A program made the translations under genes and the position numbers. The notes beneath the pieces were generated by a model. It saw nothing but the letters and a program-made list of their open reading frames with translations. It had not been told where the DNA came from and did no database searches. Shown here piece after piece: positions 1 through 8,301 of a DNA stretch of 61,724 nucleotides. Origin of the DNA: Oscillospiraceae bacterium (GTDB taxonomy: Bacteria; Bacillota; Clostridia; Oscillospirales; Oscillospiraceae). Each line of letters opens with the position of its first letter. Positions within the stretch are counted from its first letter, which is position 1. The stretch is from NCBI GenBank assembly GCA_024404315.1, contig JAKSQD010000007.1:1-61724 (forward strand), read 5' to 3'.

Positions 1-62
1 TCATTCTTTCATTTCTTTCTTTTATTTCTTTTGTATTTTAATTTACCCGGAGGTATTTTATT

Positions 63-521
63 ATGGAAAACAATCATCCTATCAATGACGTGATTTCTGT
101 CACTATGGAAAAGGTTCGCCAGATGGTGGATGTCAACACCATCGTTGGCACTCCTATCATCGCTGGTGATGTGACCATCATTCCCATTTCTAAACTCAGT
201 TTTGGCTTTGGTTCTGGTGGTTCCGAGCTTTCTCCCAAAAACCATCCCGCTGAGAAGCGCAATCCCTTCGGCGGCGGCGCAGCGGCAGGCTGCAACATTG
301 ACCCCGTTGCTTTCCTGGTGGTAAGAGAGGACAGTGTTCGTTTGCTGCCCGTCAACGCTCCCGGCGCTGGTGCAGTTGAAAAGATCATTGATCTGATGCC
401 CGAAATCGTCAATAAGGTCACGGATATCGTCAACAAGAAGAAGGCCGGCGAGCCTATCGTGGAGCCGGATCCTCTGGCGGATGCCGTTGTTGAGGAAGTC
501 GTGGAAGAGACCGCCGAATAA
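63..521 (+). CDS. ytfJ: GerW/YtfJ family spore protein
   Basis: Sporulation protein of the YtfJ (GerW) family, 152 aa. In Bacillus the homologue is made in the forespore and is needed for normal germinant response; its biochemistry is not known. The sequence shows the family pattern: an N-terminal segment ending in VGTPI, a glycine-rich stretch (GFGSGG, then PFGGGAAAGC), the IDPVAFLVV strand and an amphipathic C-terminal region with EKIIDLMPEIV. The last 25 residues are Glu/Val-rich and probably disordered. The start is fixed by GGAGGT at 49-54, 8 bases before the ATG. It lies 33 bases upstream of a D,D-carboxypeptidase gene and probably shares its transcript. The promoter is outside the window. 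Confidence 0.92.
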   Translation: MENNHPINDVISVTMEKVRQMVDVNTIVGTPIIAGDVTIIPISKLSFGFGSGGSELSPKNHPAEKRNPFGGGAAAGCNIDPVAFLVVREDSVRLLPVNAPGAGAVEKIIDLMPEIVNKVTDIVNKKKAGEPIVEPDPLADAVVEEVVEETAE

Positions 522-554
522 AGCCTCCTGACATACCTTTCTGAAAGGTTTCTC

Positions 555-1622
555 ATGAAAATTATTCGAAAAATAACCGCTCTCGTCGTAACTTTTGCTC
601 TTTTTATCACTATGATGCCCCGTTCGGATGCTTTTTCCACCGGGGCATCTTCTGCCTGCGTCATGGATGCGGATACTGGCCGGGTGCTCTATGAGTACAA
701 TTCCCACGAAGAGCGCCCCATTGCCAGCATCACCAAGATTATGACCGGCATTCTCGCTTGCGAGTATGGCCAGGAGGACGAGAGCCGCATGAAAAAGACC
801 CTGGTCTGCTCCGAGACTGCCAACGCCGAAAAAGGCAGCTCCCTCTATATGGAGGTTGGAGACAAAGTGCTTTATAAGGATTGTATCTATGCCTGTATGC
901 TCCGCAGCGGCAACGATGCGGCCATGCTTCTGGCGGAAACCATCGCCGGGGATGGCAAGAGCTTTGTCAAAATGATGAACGCCAAAGCCGCCGAGTTGGG
1001 CATGGAAAACACCAAATATGGCAACCCCAATGGCCTGGTGGACGAGGGCAACCATTCCAGCGCTTATGATATGTGCTTGCTGGGGCGCTATGCCATGCAA
1101 AACGAGCTGTTCTGTGAGATTGTAAAAACCACCTTTATCAAGGTCAAATACGGCTGGCAGATTGAAAATCACAACAACGCTCTTCTGGAAGGAGATCGGC
1201 GGTGCATTGGCATCAAAACCGGATTCACAGAAAAAGCGGGAAAAACCCTTGTCACTTGCTTTCAAGACCCAGAATCCGGCCAGCGGATCATTACCTGTAC
1301 CCTGAATGACTACGATGACCGGAACGACCATATCCATGCGGCGGACTGGGCCTTTCAAACCTATCCCTCGCGCACGCTGTGCAAAAAAGGAAAAGTCTTC
1401 TCCTCCCTCACCGTGGCAGAGACCGGAGAGGTTGTGAAGCTGGAAGCCGCTGATACGCTCCGCTATCCCTTGAAGGAGCGGGAAACACGTCGGGTCAAGG
1501 CGCATCTGTCTCTCCCACAAAATAACGTGCCTCTGCTGCCAGGAGAAACCGCTGGAACAGTCACATTCACCTTGGACGGCGAAACAATAGGGGAAATATC
1601 CTTGCTGGTAAGGAGCAATTGA
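555..1622 (+). CDS. D-alanyl-D-alanine carboxypeptidase (DacF/PBP5-like)
   Basis: Serine-type D,D-carboxypeptidase, 355 aa, which trims the terminal D-Ala from peptidoglycan stem peptides outside the cell. A signal peptide is visible: basic MKIIRK, a hydrophobic core, then cleavage near residue 26 (RSDAF). The three penicillin-binding motifs are in order: SxxK as SITK (about residue 58), SxN as SGN (about 118) and KTG (about 222). The C-terminal 100 residues form a beta-rich domain as in PBP5/DacF. AAAGG lies 7 bases upstream of the start. Its place after ytfJ suggests a role in cortex or sporulation peptidoglycan, but a vegetative role cannot be excluded. The stop overlaps the leader of rluB. 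Confidence 0.93.
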   Translation: MKIIRKITALVVTFALFITMMPRSDAFSTGASSACVMDADTGRVLYEYNSHEERPIASITKIMTGILACEYGQEDESRMKKTLVCSETANAEKGSSLYMEVGDKVLYKDCIYACMLRSGNDAAMLLAETIAGDGKSFVKMMNAKAAELGMENTKYGNPNGLVDEGNHSSAYDMCLLGRYAMQNELFCEIVKTTFIKVKYGWQIENHNNALLEGDRRCIGIKTGFTEKAGKTLVTCFQDPESGQRIITCTLNDYDDRNDHIHAADWAFQTYPSRTLCKKGKVFSSLTVAETGEVVKLEAADTLRYPLKERETRRVKAHLSLPQNNVPLLPGETAGTVTFTLDGETIGEISLLVRSN

Positions 1623-1624
1623 TT

Positions 1625-2341
1625 TTGGAACGACTGCAAAAAATCATCTCTGCCCGGGGCGTCCTGTCCCGGCGTGGTGCGGAACAAGCCATTCAAGAGG
1701 GAAGAGTCACGGTCAACGGAGTTCCTGCCCTTTTGGGTCAGCAGGCCGACCCGGAAAAGGATGTCATCGCTGTGGATGGCATCCCTTTGCCTGCCTCGGA
1801 GAAGCTGGTTTACCTCCTGCTCAACAAACCAACCGGTTATGTCACGACCCTTTCTGACGAGCAAGGGCGGAAGAATGTCGCCCAACTGGTGCGGGACTGC
1901 GGGACTCGGGTCTATCCCGTTGGAAGGTTGGATTTGAACTCGGAAGGGCTGCTGCTGCTGACCAACGACGGCGATTTGACCCAAAAACTGACCCATCCCA
2001 GTCATCAGGTGGAAAAAGAATATCAAGTCCGGGTAACAGGCGACGTGGAGCGGGCACTGCCGCTCTTGCGCCGGGATATGACTGTGGATGGTGTCTCCTA
2101 TCTGGCTGCCAAAGTGAGGGTGCTGCCCTCCCAAGCCCAAGGCTCAACCCTGCTCTCTGTTACCATCCACCAAGGCAAAAATCGTCAGGTTCGCAAGATG
2201 TGCGCCGCCTGCGGGCTGACGGTTCACCGCCTCAAACGAGTAAGGGAGGGAACGCTGCGCCTGGGAGAGTTACGGCCTGGAAAGTGGAGATACTTAACAG
2301 AAGCAGAATTGAAAGCTTTGAAGAACACTGATTCGAAATGA
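1625..2341 (+). CDS. rluB: rRNA pseudouridine synthase RluB/RsuA family
   Basis: Pseudouridine synthase of the RsuA/RluB family, acting on ribosomal RNA. An N-terminal S4 RNA-binding domain (ERLQKIISARGVLSRR) is followed by the catalytic domain with the GRLDLNSEGLLLLTNDG motif, whose first Asp is the nucleophile, and the late GKNRQVRKMC motif. Two in-frame TTG starts exist, at 1619 and 1625. The Shine-Dalgarno AAGGAG (1610-1615) is only 3 bases from the first and 9 from the second, and family members start ERLQK, so 1625 is preferred. The gene overlaps or abuts the carboxypeptidase stop, so it is probably translationally coupled. RluB (23S) and RsuA (16S) cannot be separated with certainty from sequence alone. 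Confidence 0.9.
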   Translation: MERLQKIISARGVLSRRGAEQAIQEGRVTVNGVPALLGQQADPEKDVIAVDGIPLPASEKLVYLLLNKPTGYVTTLSDEQGRKNVAQLVRDCGTRVYPVGRLDLNSEGLLLLTNDGDLTQKLTHPSHQVEKEYQVRVTGDVERALPLLRRDMTVDGVSYLAAKVRVLPSQAQGSTLLSVTIHQGKNRQVRKMCAACGLTVHRLKRVREGTLRLGELRPGKWRYLTEAELKALKNTDSK

Positions 2342-2446
2342 ACGGGTTTCTGCTTCGAAAACCCGCCATATTCCTTTGTTTTTCTTCTGCCATGCTCCTC
2401 TTTAGAAAAAATTTGCAGGAAAAAGAAAAAAACTTGCAAAAATCAC

Positions 2447-2475
2447 TTGCAATTCTTGCGTCAAAAGGGTATCAT
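2447..2475 (+). promoter_or_regulatory. sigma-A promoter of the RpiR gene, with CTTGC direct repeats
   Basis: The -35 box TTGCAA (2447-2452) and -10 box TATCAT (2470-2475) are separated by exactly 17 bases. CTTGCAA occurs at 2433-2439 and 2446-2452, and CTTGCG at 2455-2460, so direct repeats cover the -35 box. This could be an operator, perhaps for the RpiR regulator itself (inference). Confidence 0.75.
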
Positions 2476-2534
2476 ATGAATCGGCTAAGGCAGCTGATAT
2501 TCCACGCAAGGGAGCGTAAGAGGAGTAAATGATT

Positions 2535-3419
2535 ATGAGTAGCGACATCCTGAACACTATTCAGAATGATATGTCCCGCTTTTCGAAGGGACAGAAGCAA
2601 ATTGCGAACTTTATCTTGACTTCCTATGACAAAGCGGCCTTTATGACTGCCAGCAAGCTGGGGCGAACCGTCAACGTCAGTGAATCCACTGTGGTGCGTT
2701 TTGCGGCTGAATTGGGGTTCGATGGCTATCCCAGTATGCAGAAGGCTTTGCAGGAAATGATTCGAAACAAGCTGACCTCTATTCAGCGGATTGAGGTTTC
2801 CCGTGACCGCATCGGAGATCAGGATATCATGTCCATGGTCATGCAGTCCGATATTGAAAAGATTCGCATGACGCTGGAGGACACCGACCGATATAGCTTT
2901 AATGCCGCTGTGGAGAAAATTGCCAAGGCCGAGCGGATCTATGTCCTCGGCATCCGCAGCGCTGGCGCATTGGCTGATTTCTTGGCCTTCTACTTCCGTT
3001 ATATGTTTGACCAAGTGGTCAGCATTGATACCAGTGCTATGAGTGAGGTCTTTGAGCAGATTCTGCACATCGGCCCTGGCGACGTGTTTATTGGTCTCTC
3101 TTTCCCCCGTTATTCCAAGCGTACCGTCAAGGCTATGAAGTACGCCAAAGACAGGGGCGCAACCGTCATTGCCATCACCGACAGCAAGGCATCCCCCCTG
3201 AATGCCTATGCGGACGTGGCGCTGCTGGCGAAAAGTGATATGGCATCCTTTGTGGATTCTCTGGTGGCACCTCTGAGCCTGGTCAACGCTTTGATTGTCG
3301 CTGTCAGCCGTATCCGTTCCAGCCAGGTGGAAAAGACCCTGGGCGATTTGGAACAGATGTGGACCGAATATGACGTATACGAAAAGCCAGACGCAAAGAA
3401 GCAGCACGGCTCGATTTGA
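2535..3419 (+). CDS. MurR/RpiR family transcriptional regulator
   Basis: DNA-binding regulator of the RpiR/MurR family, about 294 aa. Residues 1-77 form the winged helix (LGRTVNVSESTVVRFAAELGFDGYPSMQ is diagnostic in its parts, e.g. SESTVVRF). Residues 125-255 form a SIS domain that binds a phosphosugar (VLGIRSAG, GLSFPRYSKRT, AITDSKASPL). AGGAG at 2521-2525 is 3 bases from an ATG at 2529 and 9 from the ATG at 2535, so the second is preferred. The gene has its own promoter with direct repeats over the -35 box. The regulated sugar pathway is not evident from the neighbours. Confidence 0.92.
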   Translation: MSSDILNTIQNDMSRFSKGQKQIANFILTSYDKAAFMTASKLGRTVNVSESTVVRFAAELGFDGYPSMQKALQEMIRNKLTSIQRIEVSRDRIGDQDIMSMVMQSDIEKIRMTLEDTDRYSFNAAVEKIAKAERIYVLGIRSAGALADFLAFYFRYMFDQVVSIDTSAMSEVFEQILHIGPGDVFIGLSFPRYSKRTVKAMKYAKDRGATVIAITDSKASPLNAYADVALLAKSDMASFVDSLVAPLSLVNALIVAVSRIRSSQVEKTLGDLEQMWTEYDVYEKPDAKKQHGSI

Positions 3420-3438
3420 GACGTGAATCACAACTACT

Positions 3439-3481
3439 ACGCCGGAGTCATGCCGTTTTTGGCCTGCTTCGGCGTGTTTTG
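3439..3481 (+). terminator. Likely Rho-independent terminator after the RpiR gene
   Basis: ACGCCG (3439-3444) pairs with CGGCGT (3470-3475), with further imperfect pairing inside (TGCC with GGC), followed by GTTTTGTTG. The stem is imperfect, so confidence is modest. Confidence 0.42.
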
Positions 3482-3558
3482 TTGTCGTTGCAGAAGCTTT
3501 CTTTTGCCGAACAAACGGCGAGCGGTTCCAACCGGATGCCCGAACAGGAGGAAATAAT

Positions 3559-4791
3559 ATGAAAGAAATCATTGTCATTGGCGGTGGTGCGGCCGGTATG
3601 ATGGCCGCCATCCAAGCAGCGGCGGCGGGAGCTTCTGTCACGCTGCTGGAACGCAACGAAAAAGTGGGACGGAAGCTGTACATCACCGGCAAGGGTCGCT
3701 GCAACGTTACCAATGACAGCACCGCTCCTGAATGTTTGAAAAATTACCCCAGAGGCGCAAAATTTCTCTCTAGCTCGATGTATCGCTTTCCACCTGCTAA
3801 AACAATGGAATTTTTTGAGGGACTCGGCGTGGAGTTGAAAACGGAGCGGGGAAACCGTGTGTTTCCTGTTTCCGACCGCTCCGCTGATATCATTGACGCT
3901 CTGCTGCGGGAGGTGCGCCGCCAAAAGGTCTATCTCCTGAACCAGAAAGCGTCTGATTTGGTCTCTGATGGGGAAAAAGTGACCGGTGTCCGCCTCACAA
4001 ATGGCAGAGTCCTCCCGGCGGATGCAGTTATCATTGCAACCGGTGGTGTTTCCTATCCGGCGACCGGCTCCACCGGCGATGGCTACCGCTGGGCGGAAAA
4101 AGCAGGTCATACCGTGGTCAAGCCCAAAGCGTCCTTGGTTCCCCTCACCTGTGAGGGAGACGACTGCAAAAACATGATGGGTCTGTCGCTCCGCAATATC
4201 CGCTTGAAGATTAAAAATCAGAAGAAAAAGGTGGTTTTTGAGGAGTTCGGAGAGCTGCTCTTCACGCATTTTGGCATGTCTGGCCCCTTGATTTTGTCCG
4301 CCAGTGCCCATCTGAAAAACTTTGACACCGAGCGTTATTCTGCTATAATAGATTTGAAACCTGCGCTGGAGGAAAAACGGCTGGACGAACGCATCCTCCG
4401 AGATTTTGGCGAAAATCCCAACCGGGATATTCCAAATGTTTTGGGTGGCCTGCTGCCTCGCCTGATGATTCCTGTTATGATTCAGCGTGCCGGCATCGCA
4501 CCGGATACCAAGGTTCACGATGTCACCAAAGCCCAGCGCAGACGGCTGCTGGAAGAGCTGAAAGGCTTCCGCCTGGTCATCAATGGTACTCGACCCGTGG
4601 AGGAGGCCATCATCACCAGCGGCGGCGTGAAACTCAGTGAGGTCAATCCCACCACCATGGAAAGCAAAAAACTCCCCGGTCTGTATTTTGCCGGAGAGGT
4701 GCTGGATATAGACGGCTACACCGGTGGATTCAATCTCCAGGCGGCTTGGTGTACCGGTTTTGCGGCGGGAATTGCGGCGGCAGAGAGATAG
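3559..4791 (+). CDS. NAD(P)/FAD-dependent oxidoreductase, HI0933/BaiN (YhiN) family
   Basis: Flavoprotein of the HI0933/YhiN family, 410 aa, a common family length. The N-terminus carries the dinucleotide-binding motif GGGAAGMMAA, followed by LLERNEKVGRKLYITGKGRCNVTN, whose GRKxxxxGxGRCN core is a family signature. A second signature, GLYFAGEVLDIDGYTGGFNLQ, binds FAD near the C-terminus. Some relatives (BaiN) reduce bile-acid dehydroxylation intermediates in gut clostridia, but most members have no known substrate, so no reaction is assigned. An AGGAGG-type Shine-Dalgarno precedes the ATG. It is monocistronic: a candidate terminator lies upstream and a MITE-like element begins 7 bases after its stop. 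Confidence 0.88.
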   Translation: MKEIIVIGGGAAGMMAAIQAAAAGASVTLLERNEKVGRKLYITGKGRCNVTNDSTAPECLKNYPRGAKFLSSSMYRFPPAKTMEFFEGLGVELKTERGNRVFPVSDRSADIIDALLREVRRQKVYLLNQKASDLVSDGEKVTGVRLTNGRVLPADAVIIATGGVSYPATGSTGDGYRWAEKAGHTVVKPKASLVPLTCEGDDCKNMMGLSLRNIRLKIKNQKKKVVFEEFGELLFTHFGMSGPLILSASAHLKNFDTERYSAIIDLKPALEEKRLDERILRDFGENPNRDIPNVLGGLLPRLMIPVMIQRAGIAPDTKVHDVTKAQRRRLLEELKGFRLVINGTRPVEEAIITSGGVKLSEVNPTTMESKKLPGLYFAGEVLDIDGYTGGFNLQAAWCTGFAAGIAAAER

Positions 4792-4797
4792 GCTCTT

Positions 4798-4960
4798 AGA
4801 GGCTGTTTAGCAACCCAGCCGCACGCCGCTAACTTGTTTATTTTCCGCCATATTACTGCGAAATTTTTTGAAAGCCGTCAGAATTCCTGCAAAATTTCAC
4901 AGCAATCTGACGAAAAATCTACTGCGTTATCGACGCACTGCGGGTTACTAAACAGCCTCT
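4798..4960. repeat. MITE-like element with 19-bp terminal inverted repeats
   Basis: A 163-bp non-coding unit bounded by inverted repeats: left arm 4798-4816 (AGAGGCTGTTTAGCAACCC) and right arm 4942-4960, identical after reverse complement except one base. The core holds CGTCAGAATTCCTGC, close to a sequence inside the two 160-bp elements at 43212 and 58960, and shared TTACTGCG blocks. It encodes nothing credible; a 72-codon frame crossing it is an artefact. Confidence 0.75.
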
Positions 4961-4961
4961 T

Positions 4962-4982
4962 AACCCAAAGCGTATTTGGGTT
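4962..4982 (+). other. Short perfect hairpin upstream of cmk
   Basis: AACCCAAA (4962-4969) and TTTGGGTT (4975-4982) form an 8-bp perfect stem with a 5-base loop, directly after the MITE-like element. No run of T follows at once, so it is not a standard terminator. Role unknown. Confidence 0.3.
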
Positions 4983-5023
4983 GATAGATAGGTTTTCATT
5001 TTTTCTGAAAAGGAATGGTTTTT

Positions 5024-5698
5024 ATGGAAAAGATCATCAATATCGCCATTGACGGCCCCAGCGGAGCCGGTAAAAGCACCATGGCAAAGCGTCTGGCCGC
5101 AGAGCTTGGCTTCCTCTATGTGGACACCGGCGCTATGTACCGCACCATCGCCCTCTATGCCTGCCGCAAGGGTGTGGACAAGGAAGACCGTGCCACCATT
5201 GTTTCTCTCCTCCCCGAGATTCGTCTGGATATGGCCTATGGAGAGGACGGAACCCAGCAGATGCTGCTGAACGGGGAAAATGTCTCCGGCTTGATTCGCA
5301 CTTCTGAAATCTCCATGTATACCTCTCAAGTTTCCGCTATTCCAGAGGTTCGAGCATTCCTGCTGGAGCAGCAGCGCAGCATTGGCCGCAGCCGCAGTAT
5401 CCTCATGGATGGCCGTGACATTGGTACAGTGGTTTTGCCGGAGGCTCAGATTAAGATTTATCTGACCGCCGCCCCCGAAGCTCGTGCGGATCGCCGCTGG
5501 AAGGAGCTTCACGCCAAGGGTGAGCCGGATACCTACGAAGCTGTGTTGAAGGATGTCATCCAGCGTGACTGGAACGATATGCACCGTGACGTAGCGCCTC
5601 TCAAGCAGGCTGATGACGCTATCCTAGTGGATACCACCGAGTACGACCTGGAGGGCAGCTATCAGCTCCTCCTGAACACCATTAAGGAGCGCATGTAA
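5024..5698 (+). CDS. cmk: Cytidylate kinase
   Basis: (d)CMP kinase, 224 aa from the preferred start. It phosphorylates CMP and dCMP with ATP in pyrimidine salvage. The P-loop GPSGAGKSTMAKRLA is near residue 10, followed by LGFLYVDTGAMYRT (the CMP-binding DTGAMYR motif), DGRDIGTVVLP and a C-terminal adenylate-binding segment. An ATG at 5015 touches the AAAAGGA sequence, leaving no spacing, whereas the ATG at 5024 has 9 bases, so 5024 is chosen. Its stop overlaps the ATG of plsC by one base (TAATG), a cmk-plsC-ispH/rpsA operon often seen in Clostridia. Confidence 0.95.
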   Translation: MEKIINIAIDGPSGAGKSTMAKRLAAELGFLYVDTGAMYRTIALYACRKGVDKEDRATIVSLLPEIRLDMAYGEDGTQQMLLNGENVSGLIRTSEISMYTSQVSAIPEVRAFLLEQQRSIGRSRSILMDGRDIGTVVLPEAQIKIYLTAAPEARADRRWKELHAKGEPDTYEAVLKDVIQRDWNDMHRDVAPLKQADDAILVDTTEYDLEGSYQLLLNTIKERM

Positions 5699-6339
5699 TG
5701 GCGAACGAAGAGAAAAAAGCAAAAAAAGTCCGCACCAGAGAGGAAGAAAACCGCAGTTATGATGTGTTTTTTACCATGGTTTGGCTGATTTGGTTTGTAT
5801 TGTATCCGGTAAAGGTGCTGCATCGTGACCGCCTGCCGGAAGGTGCCTGTATCATCTGTCCCAACCATACCTCCTTGGCGGATCCTCCCATGGCCGCCAT
5901 TGCGATGGGAAGAAAAGCGTATCCCAAGATTATGGCAAAGAAATCCCTGATGAGCCTGCCTGTTCTGGGATGGATTTTTAATCGGATTGGAACGTTCGGC
6001 GTAGACCGTGGAAACAACGACATCGGCGCCATCAAGAATGCGCTCCGGGCATTGAAAGACAATTGCAAGCTGCTGATTTTTCCCGAGGGAACTCGTGTGG
6101 CGGAGGATGAGCAGGGAACCGGCAAGACCGGCGCTGTCATGTTCGCCTATAAAACCGGCGCTCCCATCGTTCCCATGTTTATGACCCGCAAAAAGCGCCT
6201 CTTCCGCCGCAGCGTGGCTGTGTTTGGTGAGCCTTACTACTTGAAGCCCGCTGGCAAGCGTGCCACCAAAGAAGAGCTGGATACTGCCGCCGAAGACCTG
6301 ATGCGCCGTATTTATGCGCTGGAGGCTGAAACCAAGTGA
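5698..6339 (+). CDS. plsC: 1-acyl-sn-glycerol-3-phosphate acyltransferase
   Basis: Lysophosphatidic acid acyltransferase of the PlsC family, 213 aa, which makes phosphatidic acid at the inner membrane face. The catalytic block NHTSLAD (HX4D) lies near residue 58, a second block GTFGVDRG near 98, the substrate-binding FPEGTR near 128, and the PIVPM block near 160. One hydrophobic N-terminal segment (about residues 22-40) probably anchors it to the membrane. It starts with the ATG that overlaps the cmk stop, with AAGGAG 8 bases upstream, and its own stop overlaps the GTG of ispH. The N-terminus is lysine-rich (EEKKAKKVR). Confidence 0.93.
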   Translation: MANEEKKAKKVRTREEENRSYDVFFTMVWLIWFVLYPVKVLHRDRLPEGACIICPNHTSLADPPMAAIAMGRKAYPKIMAKKSLMSLPVLGWIFNRIGTFGVDRGNNDIGAIKNALRALKDNCKLLIFPEGTRVAEDEQGTGKTGAVMFAYKTGAPIVPMFMTRKKRLFRRSVAVFGEPYYLKPAGKRATKEELDTAAEDLMRRIYALEAETK

Positions 6340-8261
6340 AAATCACATTAGCAAAAACCGCCGGTTTCTGTGGCGGCGTCATGCGAGCGGTGAAGTTGGC
6401 GGAGGATACCTGCGCCGAGGGAAAGCCTTGCGTGATGCTCGGCCCCATTGTTCATAATGACCATGTTGTTGAGCACTTCCGCCAGTTGGGAATGGACTGC
6501 GTGAAAACAGTAGAAGAGGTTCCCGAACACTGCGCCGTGCTGATCCGCTCCCACGGTGAAAGCAGAGCGGTTTATGAAGCGCTCAAGGGTCGTACCATCA
6601 TTGACGCAACCTGTCCCAAGGTGGAAAAAATCCATCGTTTGGCGGAGGAAGCTCAGAAAAATGGCCGTACTTTGGTCATTTTCGGCAAGAAAAATCACCC
6701 GGAAGTGGTCGCAACCGCTGGCTGGTGTGAGGGCGCTGTCATTGTGGAAACGGCGCAGGAGCTGCAAGACTGGTTGGAAAGCGATTCAAACAGAAAGGCT
6801 TCCCCGTTGACTTTGGTCTCTCAGACCACGGCCAACAAAGAATCTTTTAAAAAATCTGTAGAAATCGCAAAAAACCTCTGTACAAATCTTCAAATCTATG
6901 ATACAATATGCAACGCTACGTATAATCGACAGTCAGAGGCCGAGTCTCTGGCACAACTGAGCGATGCAATGGTGGTCATCGGAGATCGAAAAAGCTCCAA
7001 TACCCGCCATTTGGCAGAGCTATGTGAGCAGCATTGCAGTCATGTTTATTGGATCGAACAGACCTCAGAGCTGCCAATCCATTTGGTCAAGTGCGCAGCG
7101 TCTGTTGGAATCACCGCTGGAGCTTCCACTCCGGGGTGGATAATAAAGGAGGTACACAAAACTATGAGCGAAGAAAGAATTGAGATCGAAGAGTCCTTTG
7201 CAGAGATGCTGGAGAAGTCGATCAAAACTTTAAATACAGGTGATAAGGTTACTGGCATCGTTGTCAACATCACCCCCACCGAGATCCAGGTCGAGGTCGG
7301 CACCAAGCACACCGGTTACATTCCTGTGAGCGAATTTTCTGATGATCCCACTGTCCGTGTTGAGGACGCTGTTAAGGTCGGCGACGAGATCGAGACCTAT
7401 GTCATGCGTGTCAACGATCAGGACGGTATCGTTACCCTCTCCAAGAAGCGCCTGGACTCCGTTAAGAACTGGGAGTTCATCGAGGCTGCTAAGGAGTCCG
7501 GTGAGGCCGTTGAGGGTCTGATCCGTGAGGAGAACAAGGGCGGTGTCGTTGCCAACATCAAGGGCATCCGTGTGTTCGTTCCCGCTTCTCAGACCGGCCT
7601 GCGCCGCAATGAGCCTATGACCGGTCTGGTCGGCTCTACTGTCAAGCTCCAGATTACTGAGGTTAATCGTTCTCGTCGTCGTGTTGTCGGCTCCATCCGT
7701 GCCGTCAGCGCCGCAGAGCGTGCCGCTAAGTCCGCTGCTATCTGGGACAACATCGAGGTCGATAAGAAGTATTCCGGCACCGTCAAGAGCCTGACCTCTT
7801 ACGGCGCATTCGTCGATATCGGCGGCGTGGACGGCATGGTTCACATCTCCGAGCTGTCCTGGAGCCGTATCAAGCATCCCTCCGAGGTCGTCTCCGTTGG
7901 TGATCCCGTCGATGTCTATGTCATCAAGTACGATCCCGACCGCAAGAAGATCTCTCTGGGCATGAAGGATCGCACCGTTTCTCCCTGGGAGAGCTTCGTC
8001 AACCAGTACAGCGTGGGCGACACCGCTTCCGTCAAGGTTGTCAAGCTGATGAGCTTCGGCGCTTTTGCTGAGATCGTTCCCGGCGTGGACGGCCTGATCC
8101 ACATCTCTCAGATTGCCGATCATCGTGTTGAAAAGCCCGAGGATGAGCTGTCTGAAGGCCAGATCGTTGATGTTAAGATCACCGAGATCAACAACGAGAC
8201 CCAGAAGGTTTCCCTGTCTCGTCGTGCTGCTATGCGCAACCAGGCTGAGGACGAGGAGTAA
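6336..8261 (+). CDS. ispH-rpsA: Bifunctional IspH reductase / S1 RNA-binding protein fusion
   Basis: A 641-aa fusion. Residues 1-275 are IspH (LytB), the 4Fe-4S enzyme that makes IPP and DMAPP in the last MEP step; the three cluster cysteines are Cys12 (GFCGGV), Cys93 (ATCPKV) and Cys192 (ICNATYN), and the NHPEV motif is at 120. Residues 295-635 hold four S1 repeats, ending in ...SLSRRAAMRNQ. The fusion is known in Clostridia. GTG is the start, overlapping the plsC stop. Codon use changes sharply at the junction: the S1 half strongly prefers AAG, GAG and ATC, as in highly expressed genes. A Shine-Dalgarno and in-frame ATG also sit at the junction (7145-7166), so a separate S1 protein may be made. 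Confidence 0.95.
   Translation: MKITLAKTAGFCGGVMRAVKLAEDTCAEGKPCVMLGPIVHNDHVVEHFRQLGMDCVKTVEEVPEHCAVLIRSHGESRAVYEALKGRTIIDATCPKVEKIHRLAEEAQKNGRTLVIFGKKNHPEVVATAGWCEGAVIVETAQELQDWLESDSNRKASPLTLVSQTTANKESFKKSVEIAKNLCTNLQIYDTICNATYNRQSEAESLAQLSDAMVVIGDRKSSNTRHLAELCEQHCSHVYWIEQTSELPIHLVKCAASVGITAGASTPGWIIKEVHKTMSEERIEIEESFAEMLEKSIKTLNTGDKVTGIVVNITPTEIQVEVGTKHTGYIPVSEFSDDPTVRVEDAVKVGDEIETYVMRVNDQDGIVTLSKKRLDSVKNWEFIEAAKESGEAVEGLIREENKGGVVANIKGIRVFVPASQTGLRRNEPMTGLVGSTVKLQITEVNRSRRRVVGSIRAVSAAERAAKSAAIWDNIEVDKKYSGTVKSLTSYGAFVDIGGVDGMVHISELSWSRIKHPSEVVSVGDPVDVYVIKYDPDRKKISLGMKDRTVSPWESFVNQYSVGDTASVKVVKLMSFGAFAEIVPGVDGLIHISQIADHRVEKPEDELSEGQIVDVKITEINNETQKVSLSRRAAMRNQAEDEE
7145..7166 (+). promoter_or_regulatory. 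Internal ribosome-binding site at the IspH/S1 junction
   Basis: AAAGGAGG (7145-7152) lies 11 bases before an in-frame ATG (7164-7166, residue 277 of the fusion). It matches the anti-Shine-Dalgarno better than the GTG start of the whole gene. It could start a 365-aa four-domain S1 protein (inference). Confidence 0.6.
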
Positions 8262-8301
8262 TCTCTTTCCCCTCACCAACGTTAGCTGATTGAGTCATCC
8301 G

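Noticed and set aside
9-1520. 503-codon minus-strand open frame opposite ytfJ and the carboxypeptidase
   Set aside because: It is antisense to two well-supported genes, has no family-like sequence, and no ribosome-binding site.
2472-3722. Long minus-strand frame opposite the RpiR gene
   Set aside because: It is opposite a clear RpiR gene and shows only shadow composition.
4834-5052. 72-codon plus-strand frame through the MITE-like element
   Set aside because: It lies mostly inside the repeat and runs into cmk in another frame.
7230-8279. 349-codon minus-strand frame opposite the S1 domains
   Set aside because: It is an antisense shadow caused by strong codon bias in the S1 half.
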